Shown here in pieces: positions 21,554 to 31,560 of a DNA stretch of 64,000 nt. The notes under the pieces are model-generated. The model searched no databases, was not told where the DNA came from, and saw only the letters and a program-made list of their open reading frames with translations. This DNA comes from Stomoxys calcitrans. Its lineage: Eukaryota > Arthropoda > Insecta > Diptera > Muscidae. Positions within the stretch are counted from its first letter, which is position 1. Each line of letters begins with the position of its first letter. The stretch lies in contig NC_081552.1 of the NCBI RefSeq assembly GCF_963082655.1, positions 73,598,707-73,662,706 on the forward strand, written 5' to 3'. The position numbers and the translations under genes are program-made.

Positions 21554-22160
21554 AAGGGTGATTTTTTTGAGGTTAGGATTTTCATGCATTAGTATTTGAC
21601 AGATCACGTGGGATTTCAGACATGGTGTCAAAGAGAAAGATGCTCAGTATGCTTTGACATTTCATCATGAATAGACTTACTAACGAGCAACGCTTGCAAA
21701 TCATTTTCAGTGAATGGGTCCTAGAAAAGTTGGCAGAAAATCCGCTTTTTTATCGACAAATTTTGTTCAGCGATGAGGCTCATTTCTGGTTGAATGGCTA
21801 CGTAAATAAGCAAAATTGCCGCATTTGGAGTGAAGAGCAACCAGAAGCCGTTCAAGAACTGCCCATGCATCCCGAAAAATGCACTGTTTGGTGTGGTTTG
21901 TACGCTGGTGGAATCATTGGACCGTATTTTTTCAAAGATGCTGTTGGACGCAACGTTACGGTGAATGAACACATTTCGAACCGAACACTGATTTTGGTAA
22001 TAAAATTTAATGATTTGCCAGCGTTGCTCGTTAGTAAGTCTATTCATGATGAAATGTCAAAGCATACTGAGCATCTTTCTCTTTGACACCATGTCTGAAA
22101 TCCCACGTGATCTGTCAAATACTAATGCATGAAAATCCTAACCTCAAAAAAATCACCCTT
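21554..22160 (+). mobile_element. Rearranged Tc1/mariner element with 152-bp inverted arms
   Basis: Bases 21554-21705 and 22009-22160 are near-perfect inverted copies, starting AAGGGTGATTTTTTTGAGG. Both arms include the first codons of the same transposase, so the two open frames (plus from 21667, minus from 22047) begin MNRLTNEQR. The centre, on the plus strand, encodes a piece of the catalytic domain with 'FSDEAHFWLNGYVNK' (including a catalytic aspartate), 'MHPEKCTVWCGLYAGG' and 'GPYFFKDAVGRNVTVN'. The DNA-binding region between the N-terminus and the catalytic part is missing on the left, and everything after 'RNVTVN' is replaced by an inverted 5' end. This is a deletion plus an end-duplication derivative, not a functional transposase. 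Confidence 0.88.
21667..22086 (+). pseudogene. Tc1/mariner transposase fragment
   Basis: 139 codons: residues 1-14 are the native N-terminus (MNRLTNEQRLQIIF), then the frame jumps into the catalytic core from about residue 17 ('EWVLEKLAENPLFYRQ') to about residue 99 ('RNVTVNEH'). The rest is antisense of the inverted right arm. The family is normally around 340-350 residues with an N-terminal helix-turn-helix and a DDE/DDD triad; only the first acidic residue of the triad ('FSDEAHF') is kept. It could at most make a truncated protein. Confidence 0.82.
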
Positions 22161-22423
22161 ACAACTTTGGCACGTTGGCAACGCACTTTTTTGAACATTG
22201 AAGTAAACATTAAAAGAAGTCAAAGAAACTACAATAATTGTGTGGCCACACTTTGCACTTAATAAATAAAATAGTTGGCGAAGAGTTAAAACAAGCAATG
22301 AAAAGAGGGTGCAGTATTTTTGCTTACGTTATGTGACGGGTCCCATATGTTTTAAGGTAAACAATCAATATCTGTGTATGTTTCTATGTTCGCATAGACT
22401 TAGATTTACTTGCAATATTAGGT
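22161..22423. other. Short unassigned spacer
   Basis: AT-rich with no recognised feature. The right flank of the mariner relic is 'acaactttggcacg'. Confidence 0.35.
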
Positions 22424-23400
22424 TAGTTTAAAATAATCTTGTGATGAAAATAGTGCACTTTATATTTTACTATCAGAAGGGGATTGTGTGAGGGATTGTC
22501 CTGCCACTGACCAATCCAAAGCGACATGTAGTGCGATCTGATAACATGGGGTTTCAAATGGATGGCCGAACGAGTCTGATATAAAAATATGACGTCAAGT
22601 TTTTGGGGGTCATCCTTTTTCCTTAAACCACCTATCATGACAAGGTCATGTTGTCAGAATGGATGAAGAAGCGGTGCACGCAAACCGGGATGACCAAAAG
22701 CCCGATGGAAAGATCAAGTGGTGGGAGACACATTGAAACTTGGTGCCAGAGATTTTAGAATGAGCGCAGAAGATCGAGGCACTTGGTACGCTATACTACG
22801 TTCGGCTAGTGGAACAAATGTTTTGTCATAGCAAATTAAAGAAAAGAAGACCTATCATGACAAATAGGGGTTTGCAAGTAGAGTACGATCCTTACATTGA
22901 AATATGGGTTCAAGTTTCAGAGAATTCTACTTCAAAAGGTAGCAACGGAAACTTTGCTTCACTATTACAATATGGGGCTAAAATTCTAAGTATTTGAGAA
23001 TAGAGTAGGAATATGACATACATTTTTTGGGCCAACAATCTCAATGGCCGCTAAACCTGCCGAAGGACATGTTGCCGAGTTAACAAAATCTGGGTCTAAA
23101 TGAAATAGTTTTGGGAGTAGAGTACTAACGTAACATTCAAACATTTAACAAGTTGCTGAGAGTCAACCTTATACCTAAATGGACATGTAGCCCAACAATG
23201 GTAATATGATATACCATAGATGAAGGGTATTTGGTAGTAGGGTGAAAATTGGTTCCGTTCACATGTAAACACACTAAGCAATAAGTGTGGTAAGCAACTG
23301 AAATGGCTGTATAAAGTCAAGTTTCTAGCGCTCGACCCTCCTTCAGTTCCCACCAAACGGACATGTAACCCGATAATAACAATATGTGGCATAAATTAAG
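22424..23400 (+). repeat. Dispersed repeat family C, several units
   Basis: Recurring phrases: 'cctatcatgacaa' (22630, 22851), 'agtagagta.gat' (22878, 23110), 'ggacatgtagcccaacaat' and 'ggacatgtaacccgataata' (23180, 23360). Units are roughly 100-250 bp and diverged. Related to 62-480 and 63240-63620. Confidence 0.5.
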
Positions 23401-23544
23401 GAATCGAATCCTAAAAATAATTCATTAAAATGAAAAAAACAAAAAAAACATTTTGGACTAAGTGCCTGTGTGGGTTCACAATTTTAACTTTTTGAAATAT
23501 GAACTGTATTGAAGCGAATGCTATTGGCAAGTCGGGTATGCCAA

Positions 23545-23635
23545 CCAGGGATTCGGAGGGGAGAAGTTCCAATTTTGCCGAAGCGGGAGCGACATTTTTG
23601 AACCCGGATCGGAGCGAGCGGAGCCCCTCGACATA
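23545..23635. repeat. GAGCGGAGC-type short motif, site 1
   Basis: 'gaagcgggagcgacattttt' and 'ggatcggagcgagcggagcc' stand out by GC content. Similar motifs occur at 24803-24860 and 61425-61590. Confidence 0.45.
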
Positions 23636-24340
23636 CTTTCCAAATATTGTCCCGAGTGGACTATATTTTGGTATAGTCGTATATAGACCGATCTGCCTCC
23701 ATAAGACCTTAAGGTCATACAATGCGCAATTATAACCCGATTTCGCCAAAATTAAACAGTATGTTATGTTAGGTCTCCCGAAATCCAATATGAATAGGGT
23801 CCAAATCGGACTTAATTTGGATATAGCTTCCGAATAGACGGATATGTCGATTTTGGTTCTCAAGCCTTAAAAATGCCTTTTATATTACCCGATTTCATTG
23901 AAATTCGGAGCAGTAAGTTCTGTTAGAGCCCTTGACATCCATGTCCAATATGGTCGTCGCGATCGGACTATATTTAGGTATTACTGTCATAGAAACCGGT
24001 TTCCAGGTGCAGAATCTAAAGTCATTACAGACGCATTAACAACCCAAATTGTCTGATACTTGAAAAAATTACTTGCACTAGGTGTCTCGATACACGGATC
24101 GGATATGATCCACATACGCCTTTAGTTTGATATATCTGCCGTAGACACAGATCGTCCGTGTAGGGCTTTACGGCATAATCGGCGCATTTATTGCCCGTTT
24201 TCGCTGAAATTTGGAACGGTGAAATATATTGAGCCTCCGGTTATCCAAACTGAATATAGTCCAGATCAGGCCTTATTAAGAATTAGCTGTCATGTAGACC
24301 GATCTGCCAGTTTACGGTCACAATTCCATAACAAGCGCAT
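23636..24340 (+). mobile_element. HINE-B internal units, diverged
   Basis: Four to five units with 'ggactatattttggtatag', 'agaccgatctgcc' and 'cgatttcgccaaaat' in HINE-B order. No 5' end and no 3' palindrome. Joined at 24340 to HINE-A units of opposite orientation. Confidence 0.65.
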
Positions 24341-24700
24341 TTCAAATTAAGTAAGAATTGCATCCTATAGAGGCTTTGGAAGTAAAATCGGGATGTTGAA
24401 GTTTTATCAGGTTGTAGACCGGTTCAGACCAGACCGGTGCAAAGTTTCATACAAATCGTATAAGAATTATGACCTATTGGGGATCAAAAAGAACAATCGG
24501 GAAATCGGTGTATATGAGAGCTTTATACGGTTCTGGACCGATTGAGACTATGCTTGATAAGAAGTTTGAAGGTCGTGAAAGAAACCGGTTTGCAAAAACT
24601 CAGCCAATTCGGATTGCACCCTCTAGAATCCCATGAAGTCAATTCGAGATATCGGTTCATATGGCGGCTTTATAAGATCATGCCCGATATAGACGGCGAT
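24341..24700 (-). mobile_element. HINE-A internal units
   Basis: Two diverged units with 'aagaattgcatcctatagagg', 'gggaaatcggtgtatatgagag' and 'tgcaccctctagaatccc'. Neither end is present. Confidence 0.6.
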
Positions 24701-24802
24701 CAAAAATACATTTAATCGGAATTGAACATTGCTTGATGTTACAAACGTTATAACAAAATTAATACTAAGGTGTGAAAAATTCATAGTCACTTTAAATGTA
24801 AA

Positions 24803-24862
24803 GGAGCGAAAAAATGTTTGCCGGAGCGGAGCGGAATAAAGGTGCCCGCTCCGGATCCCTGA
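24803..24862. repeat. GAGCGGAGC-type short motif, site 2
   Basis: 'aggagcgaaaaaatgtttgc' then 'ggagcggagcggaat' and 'cccgctccggatcc'. Same compositional signature as the sites at 23545 and 61425. Confidence 0.45.
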
Positions 24863-24989
24863 TGGCAACAATGTAAAATATTTTTAAAGTCAAGATACAA
24901 CCATCAGACGTAGAAGTTCAGATTATAAATACTAATACATTTTTACACTGTGTATTGTAGAAGGCACAGCGGAGCATGCTTGGGTGGGC

Positions 24990-25185
24990 CATTAAAAAGT
25001 TGAATCTGATACGGGAGTCTTATCAGGTTATCGTCCGATTTGGAGATCGATTTATATGTCAGCTATAGACAATCATGGACCGATTTGCTCTATTGTATTA
25101 AAATACTAACCATAAGTATGCGTTTTTTGGACACAACGACGGACGGACGAAGGGAAAAAATATATACTCTGGTATAGGATGCTTT
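24990..25185 (-). mobile_element. HINE-A fragment, last unit and 5' zone
   Basis: 'gggagtcttatcaggttatcg', 'gatcgatttatatgtcagc', then the microsatellite 'gacggacggacgaaggg' and 'atatactctggtatagg', a shortened 5' end. Confidence 0.6.
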
Positions 25186-25606
25186 TATTAGAAAATTTTC
25201 TGAGAAAATCCTCGAAATTTTTATTGCCAACAATGATAATGACCTAGATGACGCTGATGATTCACTACGGCCTGGCGTCATCCCGGTGTGGCTGTTGCTG
25301 GTTTTCACAATTAACTGTGACAAAGCCTGTGGACATTTTTGGCCAGCCATGGCTCATGACTAACATGGCAACGTGAGAAGTTTAAAGATTCTAAGCACGT
25401 TCGGTGTACTGCCGAACAAAGGCTGGGCGGCCAAGCAAAAACAGCGTTAAATTTAAATGGTCGCCAAGAAACATACATACGGGTGGCACATAGAGATTTT
25501 AAAGTGTCATTTTTCTTCTGTGACTTTGCTATTTGCTAAATGAGTTTTCAATTTAATTTTCAATTTTTTTTCTATTTCTTTTTTTATATTAAATCTAACA
25601 AATTAC
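25186..25606. other. Intronic sequence downstream of the frizzled exon
   Basis: No coding sequence continues the exon here. The minus-strand donor 'gtaatttgttag' lies at 25606-25595. No acceptor followed by frizzled-like sequence is seen in this stretch. Confidence 0.5.
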
Positions 25607-25832
25607 CTTCAACTTTGGCCAGTGCCAATACTGATATGGTTTGCAGAGCCGGTATGGCCCACGCCACCAAATGGAAGAGATGTGATTTATTTTCAATGGC
25701 TTCATGACCCCATTTAAGACCGGCTGCCAAAAACCAGGCAAATGCCAAACATGACCACCAGGCAAAGGCGGCCATGTAACAAAAATACAAGGCCATGAAC
25801 AAAATGGCACAGGCTGTGGACTGGCGATGGCC
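25607..25832 (-). CDS. fz: Frizzled receptor, exon with TM3-TM4
   Basis: An internal exon of a Frizzled seven-transmembrane Wnt receptor. On the minus strand the acceptor 'ttttcattcacag' ends at 25833 and the exon opens in phase 0 with 'GHRQSTACAILFMALYF'. It continues through 'MAAFAWWSCLAFA' (TM3), the family hallmark 'WFLAAGLKWGHEAIENKS', 'HLFHLVAWAIPALQTISVL' (TM4) and 'ALAKVEG', ending in phase 1 at the donor G|GTAATT. It is 226 nt (75 codons plus one base) with no stop or frameshift. Family knowledge: Frizzled proteins have an extracellular cysteine-rich Wnt-binding domain and signal through Dishevelled at the plasma membrane, in canonical Wnt and planar-polarity pathways. The fit to fly fz is best from memory; another Frizzled paralogue is the alternative. 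Confidence 0.92.
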
Positions 25833-25969
25833 CTGTGAATGAAAACCAACAAATAACCAAATTCATATTAATGGCAAGTAGAGATTTACAAAAAATAAAC
25901 AATTTTTCATATTCTCTTTCATATCCTTGAAGAATATTTGAAAAATAGTATGAAAATGTATTATATTAC
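25833..25969 (-). other. Short GT-AG intron between the frizzled exons
   Basis: 137 bp on the minus strand, from donor CAG|GTAATA at 25970/25969 to acceptor TTCACAG|GG at 25833/25832. Phase 0, between codons for Gln and Gly in 'STITQ/GHRQ'. AT-rich with a pyrimidine tract before the acceptor. Confidence 0.9.
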
Positions 25970-26164
25970 CTGTGTTATAGTGGACATCATTTTTAATCCG
26001 CCTAGTCTCACTGGCGGTGGAAATGGTTCTCTGCATGCCACTGAATCACCAAATCCTAAACCTGCCACATAGGCACATCCCACCACCAGATAGCAAACAG
26101 CCAGGAAGACAATAGCTCTTTCAGGATACCGAAAACGGGATGAGTCAATGAGAAATGTAAGGAC
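25970..26164 (-). CDS. fz: Frizzled receptor, exon with TM2 and first extracellular loop
   Basis: An internal frizzled exon directly upstream of the TM3-TM4 exon. Acceptor 'tatatttcttacag' ends at 26165; the exon is exactly 195 nt (65 codons, phase 0 at both ends). It encodes 'VLTFLIDSSRFRYPERAIV' (end of TM1, first cytoplasmic loop, start of TM2), 'FLAVCYLVVGCAYVAGLG' (TM2), then the extracellular loop 'DSVACREPFPPPVRLGG' with a cysteine expected to form a conserved disulphide, and 'MMSTITQ' leading into TM3. The frame is intact, so this looks like a functional gene and not a retrocopy; intron presence excludes a processed pseudogene. The cysteine-rich domain exons upstream are not in the window. 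Confidence 0.92.
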
Positions 26165-26318
26165 CTGTAAGAAATATAGAAACACACAAAGATGGAAACG
26201 ATTAGATTTTATCAATTGGTGTGCTGCAGGTTGTGTTTGAATAAACCCTGGCAACGACATTTAATCAGCAGATGCTTAGAAAGGTTCGCAAAAAATAAAT
26301 AGGCTGTAGATTCGTCCT

Positions 26319-26770
26319 ATGGGCCTAGATCAGAATCTCTCTAATCTCGACGTCAACAAATCTCCGGGCACGAATGGCATATCGGCACTTACTCTAAGTA
26401 AGTGTTCCTCGACGCTCGCTCGTCTACTACGCAATCTTTTAAACCTTGCTTACCGTGCGGGAGTCTTCCCAGCGTCTTGTAAGGTTGAAGAGACCTGGTG
26501 TTGATTGGCGACGGTAGGCTATCCAACTCCATTGTTTCCCTTAAGCATCGTCGTAATGTGGGTTGTGTTGCGCTGTTCTATCGATTCTTTCATGGTGTGT
26601 GCTTCACAGATATTAGCCTTCTTATTCTAGACTTTCTCGAAACTCACACCTGTTTGTTATTGATTGGCCAGCTGACCGGACCATGCACTATAGAGGGTCT
26701 TCTTTTTTGCCCGAACTGTTCGCATGTGCAATCGGTTTCCTGTTAATGTCTTTCCACCTGATCATGACAT
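26319..26770 (+). pseudogene. Non-LTR retrotransposon with RT core deleted
   Basis: 26319-26490 encodes the start of the RT domain: 'LDVNKSPGTNGISALTLSK' and 'RAGVFPASCKV'. Right after a junction near 26490-26510 the sequence continues with the C-terminal region: 'SIVSLKHRRNVGCVALFYRF', then with frameshifts 'FHGVCFTDISLLILDF' and 'FARTVRMCNRFPVNVFP' (about 26710). The whole RT palm and thumb are missing. Same family as 11851-12358. No RNase H is seen. It lies just upstream of the frizzled TM2 exon on the opposite strand. Confidence 0.8.
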
Positions 26771-27026
26771 CCAGAATTTAACACTGCACTGCTTTGCATT
26801 GTTGGTTGAAACAAACAAAAATTAAATCAAGGTATAAGGTTCCTAAAATCGAGGGGTGCTATGTCGAAATAAAGTTCCATGAACTTTAAATTGCCTTTTC
26901 CTTATTTTAAAGATTTATTAAACTAAATTTAAAGATGCCCAATAACCTAACTCTTAAAAGAAGAACTTCCTTGCGTGAAAAATTGTTTACTCGTTTTCAG
27001 GAAATTATTATTTAAAAATGGTAAAC

Positions 27027-27141
27027 GGCCTGGTTCACACAACTTAATGCAGCCTTAAAGTAGGTTTATTTGACAGTTATATAAGGGAAATCTGTCAAAT
27101 AGACCTATTTCAAATCTACATTAAGTTTTGTGAATAAGGCC
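27027..27141. mobile_element. 115-bp hairpin MITE, copy 1
   Basis: Ends GGCCTGGTTCACACAAC and, reverse complemented, GGCCTTATTCACAAAAC. The inner parts also pair ('taggtttatttgacag' with 'ctgtcaaatagaccta'), so nearly the whole element folds. A second copy is at 50119-50233. Confidence 0.75.
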
Positions 27142-27173
27142 TTAAGTGTTTTAAATAACTCCAAAATGTATAG

Positions 27174-27194
27174 AAAAAAAAAAAAAAAAAAAAA
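27174..27194. repeat. A21 homopolymer
   Basis: An uninterrupted run of 21 adenines. No retrotransposon body is recognised immediately upstream, apart from the hairpin MITE 30 bp away. Confidence 0.9.
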
Positions 27195-28164
27195 CAAATT
27201 CAACTACCAAATTTGAATGCGAAACTTTAAATTGTCAACGAATTTTGGCATTGAATCGAAGACATTATTTGTTGAAGTACATAAGGAAGTCTCTATAAGA
27301 GACTCGACAGGCAGACAAAAGTATTGACATTTTGCTGACTTTCAACAAATTCTTTAGTTGCGGTTGTTGTAAAAATAGGCGTACTACTACGTAGAGCATA
27401 AAACTCCCAGCCATTCATGACTTGCAAACACAGGTCCGAGTCCCCCGGTCGACAAAAAAAAGAATTTCATTTATTTTTTTTTTTTTTCATTAAAATTATC
27501 TTAAAAATTTCGGCATAACAAATTTTGAATTTCATATTCAGAAAAGAATTTCTTAGAGTGGTTTTAACTTTTTTTAATTTAATTAATTGGGGGCGCTTAT
27601 TACTGTACAGCTGCACTTATTGCGTGCAAGACTACCAAAAATGAGATCATGAGTTCAATACTCTGCGGCACCAAAATCATTAAAATTTGTTTGAGTGACA
27701 AAGGAAACCCGAGAGCAGCAGCAGTAAAACGAAGGAGACAAAGCAGCGCGAGCCGAACAATGAAAACATAAACACTACCACCCGAAGCAAAGCACATGCG
27801 TTGGCTGGTAAGATGATTTTTTGGCTTGCTTATGGATATATTGTTGTTGTTGTTGTATGTTGGCTTGCAAAGAGTGACTTTCAAAGTGTCTACAAATATG
27901 TACTTTGTGTCGTTGAGATTCAAAATAAATTGTTGCAGGAAAATTAACAACTTTCGTAGTTGTTTTTTCGACCAAAGTTGTTGTTTTTCAGAATTATTTT
28001 TATCTGTGTGTCATTGAAGGTTAAAATTTCAATTCAAGAAAAGGGGAAGATAATACACTTGTTAAAGAAACAGAAACTTTAAGATAAAATAATTATTTTT
28101 CTAATCGATCTTCTTTGACCCGAAATCATACAAAAGTTCTGAAAATTGTATGGAAAGTACAATA
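27195..28164. other. Unassigned intronic-looking DNA
   Basis: A T-run at 27474-27488, a (TTG)5 run at 27841-27855 and AT-rich sequence otherwise. The minus-strand frame at 27600-27950 (116 codons) has a hydrophobic centre but no family signature; I do not call it a gene. Confidence 0.35.
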
Positions 28165-28620
28165 GATGGCCGGATGGTCACTAGAAAGGACACAAGGATG
28201 CCAGGAAGAACGGACAAAGAGGAGGGTGGATGGAAATACGTGGAGACAGCTAGAAAGAATGATAAATAGAAGAACAAGAAAAGTAAGGATTAAAGACAAA
28301 AAACGCTTGGACGGATTAAGGAAAGGATTGAAGTCACGATAACAGAAAGGACGAACGAAAGCACGGTGATTATATAAAAGAAATATGCAAACTGAGAGAA
28401 GGACGCTAACATAAGCGGAAAGGATGGATAGGCGAGCAGACTAAATTGAGTGAAAAACGACAAACATTCAAAAGGAGGAATGAACAAAGGGAAGAATAGA
28501 GGAAATGATGGGAGATGAAATGAAGGGAGATGGGACTGACAGTGCGACAAAACGACTAAAGAAAATACTGCAGAAAGGCCTGACGAAATTATTATGGAAG
28601 GAAGACCATGTAGAACTAAT
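28165..28620. repeat. Strand-asymmetric purine-rich tract
   Basis: For about 450 bp the plus strand is strongly enriched in A and G, with recurring 'gaagga', 'ggacgaa' and 'ggatgga' words. It could be a decayed minisatellite. The minus-strand frames across it are rich in Ser, Phe, Pro and Leu, as expected from pyrimidine-rich DNA. Confidence 0.45.
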
Positions 28621-28978
28621 AATAATTAGTGCTATATGTTCGTTCGTCGTCCAAGCCCTTAACTCGAATTCTTCCACCCTGACAGGCATCGAAGATTTCC
28701 GATGGCGGCTCTTAAGGTCAAGTTATTTGCCCTCACGTTCATCCTAACCATATTAAGATGCATCTGATATAGAGACCAATCCCTCGATTGGAGGTTTTAA
28801 GCGCATAAAAGCCGCATTTTTTGTTCGATTAATTAAGATAAAGGGACTTGAAAACTTTGAATTTAATTTGTGAACGCACTCTTACACTAATCATCAAACT
28901 GTCTCTGTGAATTTATTCAGTAAACTCAACATTTTCATTATGGTAAAGTACACGAACGAACAACGCTGCAAATCATAA

Positions 28979-29520
28979 CAAGTAAAAGCGTGCTAAATTC
29001 GGACGGGGCGAATCTTGGGTACCCAATACCATGGATTCCGCTAAAAATTTATCCTAATTAACTGAGGATATTCAGTTATTTTGGTCATATCGGGACATTG
29101 GTACTTAGGGGGGCCTATCTTACTCTATTAACCGATTCGAATAAAACTTGGTATAAAAGTTATTTAGTCATAAGATAGGATTTTGGGCCAAATATCGTCC
29201 AAATCGGTTGAAAATTTAGGCTTCTAGGGGCTGAAGAAGTCAAATCCGGGGACCGGTTTACATGAGGGGCTTTACCCGTTTCGATACCGATTCGAATTAT
29301 AATTGGCATGGATGTTGGAAATTATAACACAAGTCTTAGTTCCAAATTTCAGCCAAAACGAATAAAAATTGAGACTTTTAAGGGCTCAAGAATTCAAATC
29401 CGGGCATCGGTTTATATGGGGGCAATATCTGCTTATTGACCGATTCGGATCATACTTGGCATGGATGTTGAAAGTCATAGCACAAGTCTTTGTTCCAGCC
29501 GGTTCACAAATAGTGCAAAA
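28979..29520 (-). mobile_element. HINE-A variant, 5' end missing
   Basis: 3' end 'acaagtaaaagcgtgctaaa' with the mutated palindrome 'ttcggacggggcgaa' at 29000. Three units contain 'gggaccggtttacatgagggg' and 'ggcatcggtttatatggggg'. The variant wording ('ggcttctaggggctgaagaag') defines a subtype also seen at 37926-38568. Confidence 0.75.
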
Positions 29521-29614
29521 TTTTCAAATATAAGTGATTGTAAATCCAATAACTCATAAACCGTTAGAGATATTTTGTAGAGTTTTACGAGCTCGAGCTT
29601 TTTAAAAGAAAATC

Positions 29615-29810
29615 AATCACCGATCGGCCCTTAAATAAATGTTTGGCAAGCAATTCAAACTATGATGTGCTCGAGGTGACCAATTTACAGGCCCCATGGA
29701 TCAGCCTCTGGCAATCACTGATCGGCCCATAAATAACTTTTTTGCAAGCAATTCAAAATTTGACGTGCTCGAGATGAATAATTTACAAGCCCCATGGATC
29801 CCCAAATTTT
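29615..29810 (+). repeat. Tandem duplication, period 98 bp
   Basis: Two diverged units start at 29615 and 29713 and share 'aatcac.gatcggccc', 'gcaagcaattcaaa' and 'gccccatggatc'. They follow the HINE-A variant. The unit is not recognised elsewhere in the window. Confidence 0.7.
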
Positions 29811-29899
29811 GCATACTTATTGGAAAACTCCTCAACATTTACTATGTTGAGTTTCGTATACTTATCTCTACCCTTTAAAAGTTCTAGAAGATTTTTGGA

Positions 29900-31090
29900 A
29901 ATTTAAATCTATAATCCTGTGATTGTACTACTTTCTTCTATCCATTCTTCGATCTCTTTAAGTCTCATAGCTGCAGTGCCTGCCACATACATAATCTATG
30001 TGTCTATGGGTCGGATATCAGGAATAGTTTTCAGTGTACTCTTAGAAGAGGGCCTCATCGCCCCGACTTGGTATTGTCTAGCAGACGAAAAACTCAATAA
30101 AATTAATCGGTGTTAGTCGAGATTCTCTATTATTGTACGTACGCTTCAAAAGTGGGGATTTTCCGATATTTTTCTCCAATTGTCGTATTGGGACAGCCAC
30201 AGAAAGTCTAAATAATCACGACTATCTGGCGAGCCTATCTGTGGGTCTTCTCACTACGCTTTTGAAAGTGACATTGGGCCGTCTTTGTCTTACTTGTGTC
30301 TCGAAAACCTTATTTCTGAAGAAAAAAAGTTTGACTACAATAAGCAGACAGGTGAAAAGATGGAACATCGAACATTAGTTAATCGTTTCAGATCAATATG
30401 TCACTGTTTCTGATAGTACTGATTGGAAGTATAATATCCCTAGTTATAAAAGTTATTTAGACTTCTATAAGGATGGTTCCCAACTACACGACCAGATGAC
30501 TCTTACTAATTGGGACTGATCATATCAGGAAGTTTTATCGACCACTGTGTAGTGTGTATCAAGCGGAGATCCTTGCATTTAAAGAAGTGATGGAATGGCT
30601 AAGATTAAATGTCATAACAACAATTAGCATAAATATCTTCTCAGACTCCCAAGCAGCCATTAAACCGTGGACAACGTATTTCTGAATTCAAAAACCGCGC
30701 TCGACTGTCACAGATCTCTCAACGAGATGGCTGCACAGTTCTTTCAATGGCTAGAACAGACATTTTAGTCATTTTGTCCGTCTTGACAAGTCACTGTCTG
30801 CTCGAAAAACATGCTGACAGACTGAAAACAGATTGCAAGTAACGACTTTTGAAGAAGATATGAGGACATTGAGGAAGAAGAGACTATAGAACATCTGCTC
30901 TGTCCAGAACTAGCAGCCAGAAGGAGTTCCACTTTAGGTTCCCATTTCTTTGAGAATCGATCTGATTTAGCGGATGTGAACACTCGCAAGTTTTTGGGCT
31001 TTTTAAATCTGCAGAACTAAAAGGCTCCTTCCTTTTTCTGTTCCTGTGGCATTACAATGGACAAAAATGTCTAACTAAGTCTGATGGCAG
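29900..31090 (+). pseudogene. Non-LTR retrotransposon RNase H region, decayed
   Basis: Frames are broken many times. Around 30540-30670 there is 'VYQAEILAFKEVMEWL' followed by 'NIFSDSQAAIK', the RNase H core with its FSDSQAA aspartate. Around 30820-31000 the zinc-binding end can be read in pieces: 'IASNDF', then 'EDIEEEETIEHLLC' and 'LAARRSSTLGSHFFE'. The same C-terminal wording ('KLASNDFCRSSEYLEKEE') recurs on the minus strand at 40.85-41.1 kb, so the two belong to one family. The upstream part (29900-30450) is too decayed to assign with certainty. Confidence 0.68.
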
Positions 31091-31290
31091 ACTGCCAGAT
31101 TAATATGAATACCAAAAGTCAGAGATGCATATTTCGATGTATAAAATTAAACATTGGCAACTTGTCATGATCTTATTCTGCATATTCCAGCTACTGAATT
31201 AAAAAGCGCACGCTAAGAAAGGTATCGATATCGTATTCTAAAATTCTTAATTTTCCTCTCGAATCTTCAAATTTAATTTTTTTAATTTAA

Positions 31291-31309
31291 TTTTTTTTTT
31301 TTTTTTTTT
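31291..31309. repeat. T19 homopolymer
   Basis: A run of 19 thymines after an AT-rich 'tttaatttaa' tract. Confidence 0.9.
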
Positions 31310-31560
31310 CAATTTCCATTATTTTCTATAATTTGTCTAACACACCCCACAATAGATAGGTGCGCTGGTTATTTTCTAGTCTACGTAGGCGTAAATTTAT
31401 GGCCAAATGCTAATTACATTTCAAACTGTGACAGCTGTCATAATATCGCATAGAACGCCGCAAACCAAAACAAACATTTTTCATTTGGCCTTTAACAAGA
31501 AGTAACTCCAACTAGCCAAGAACTACAACATACTCGAAACATACATGGAGAATACTAAAT

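Noticed and set aside
21667..22086. Functional transposase gene
   Set aside because: Most of the DNA-binding and C-terminal catalytic regions are missing, and the tail is antisense of an inverted arm.
25607..26164. Processed frizzled pseudogene
   Set aside because: A 137-bp intron with proper GT-AG borders separates the exons, and both frames are intact.
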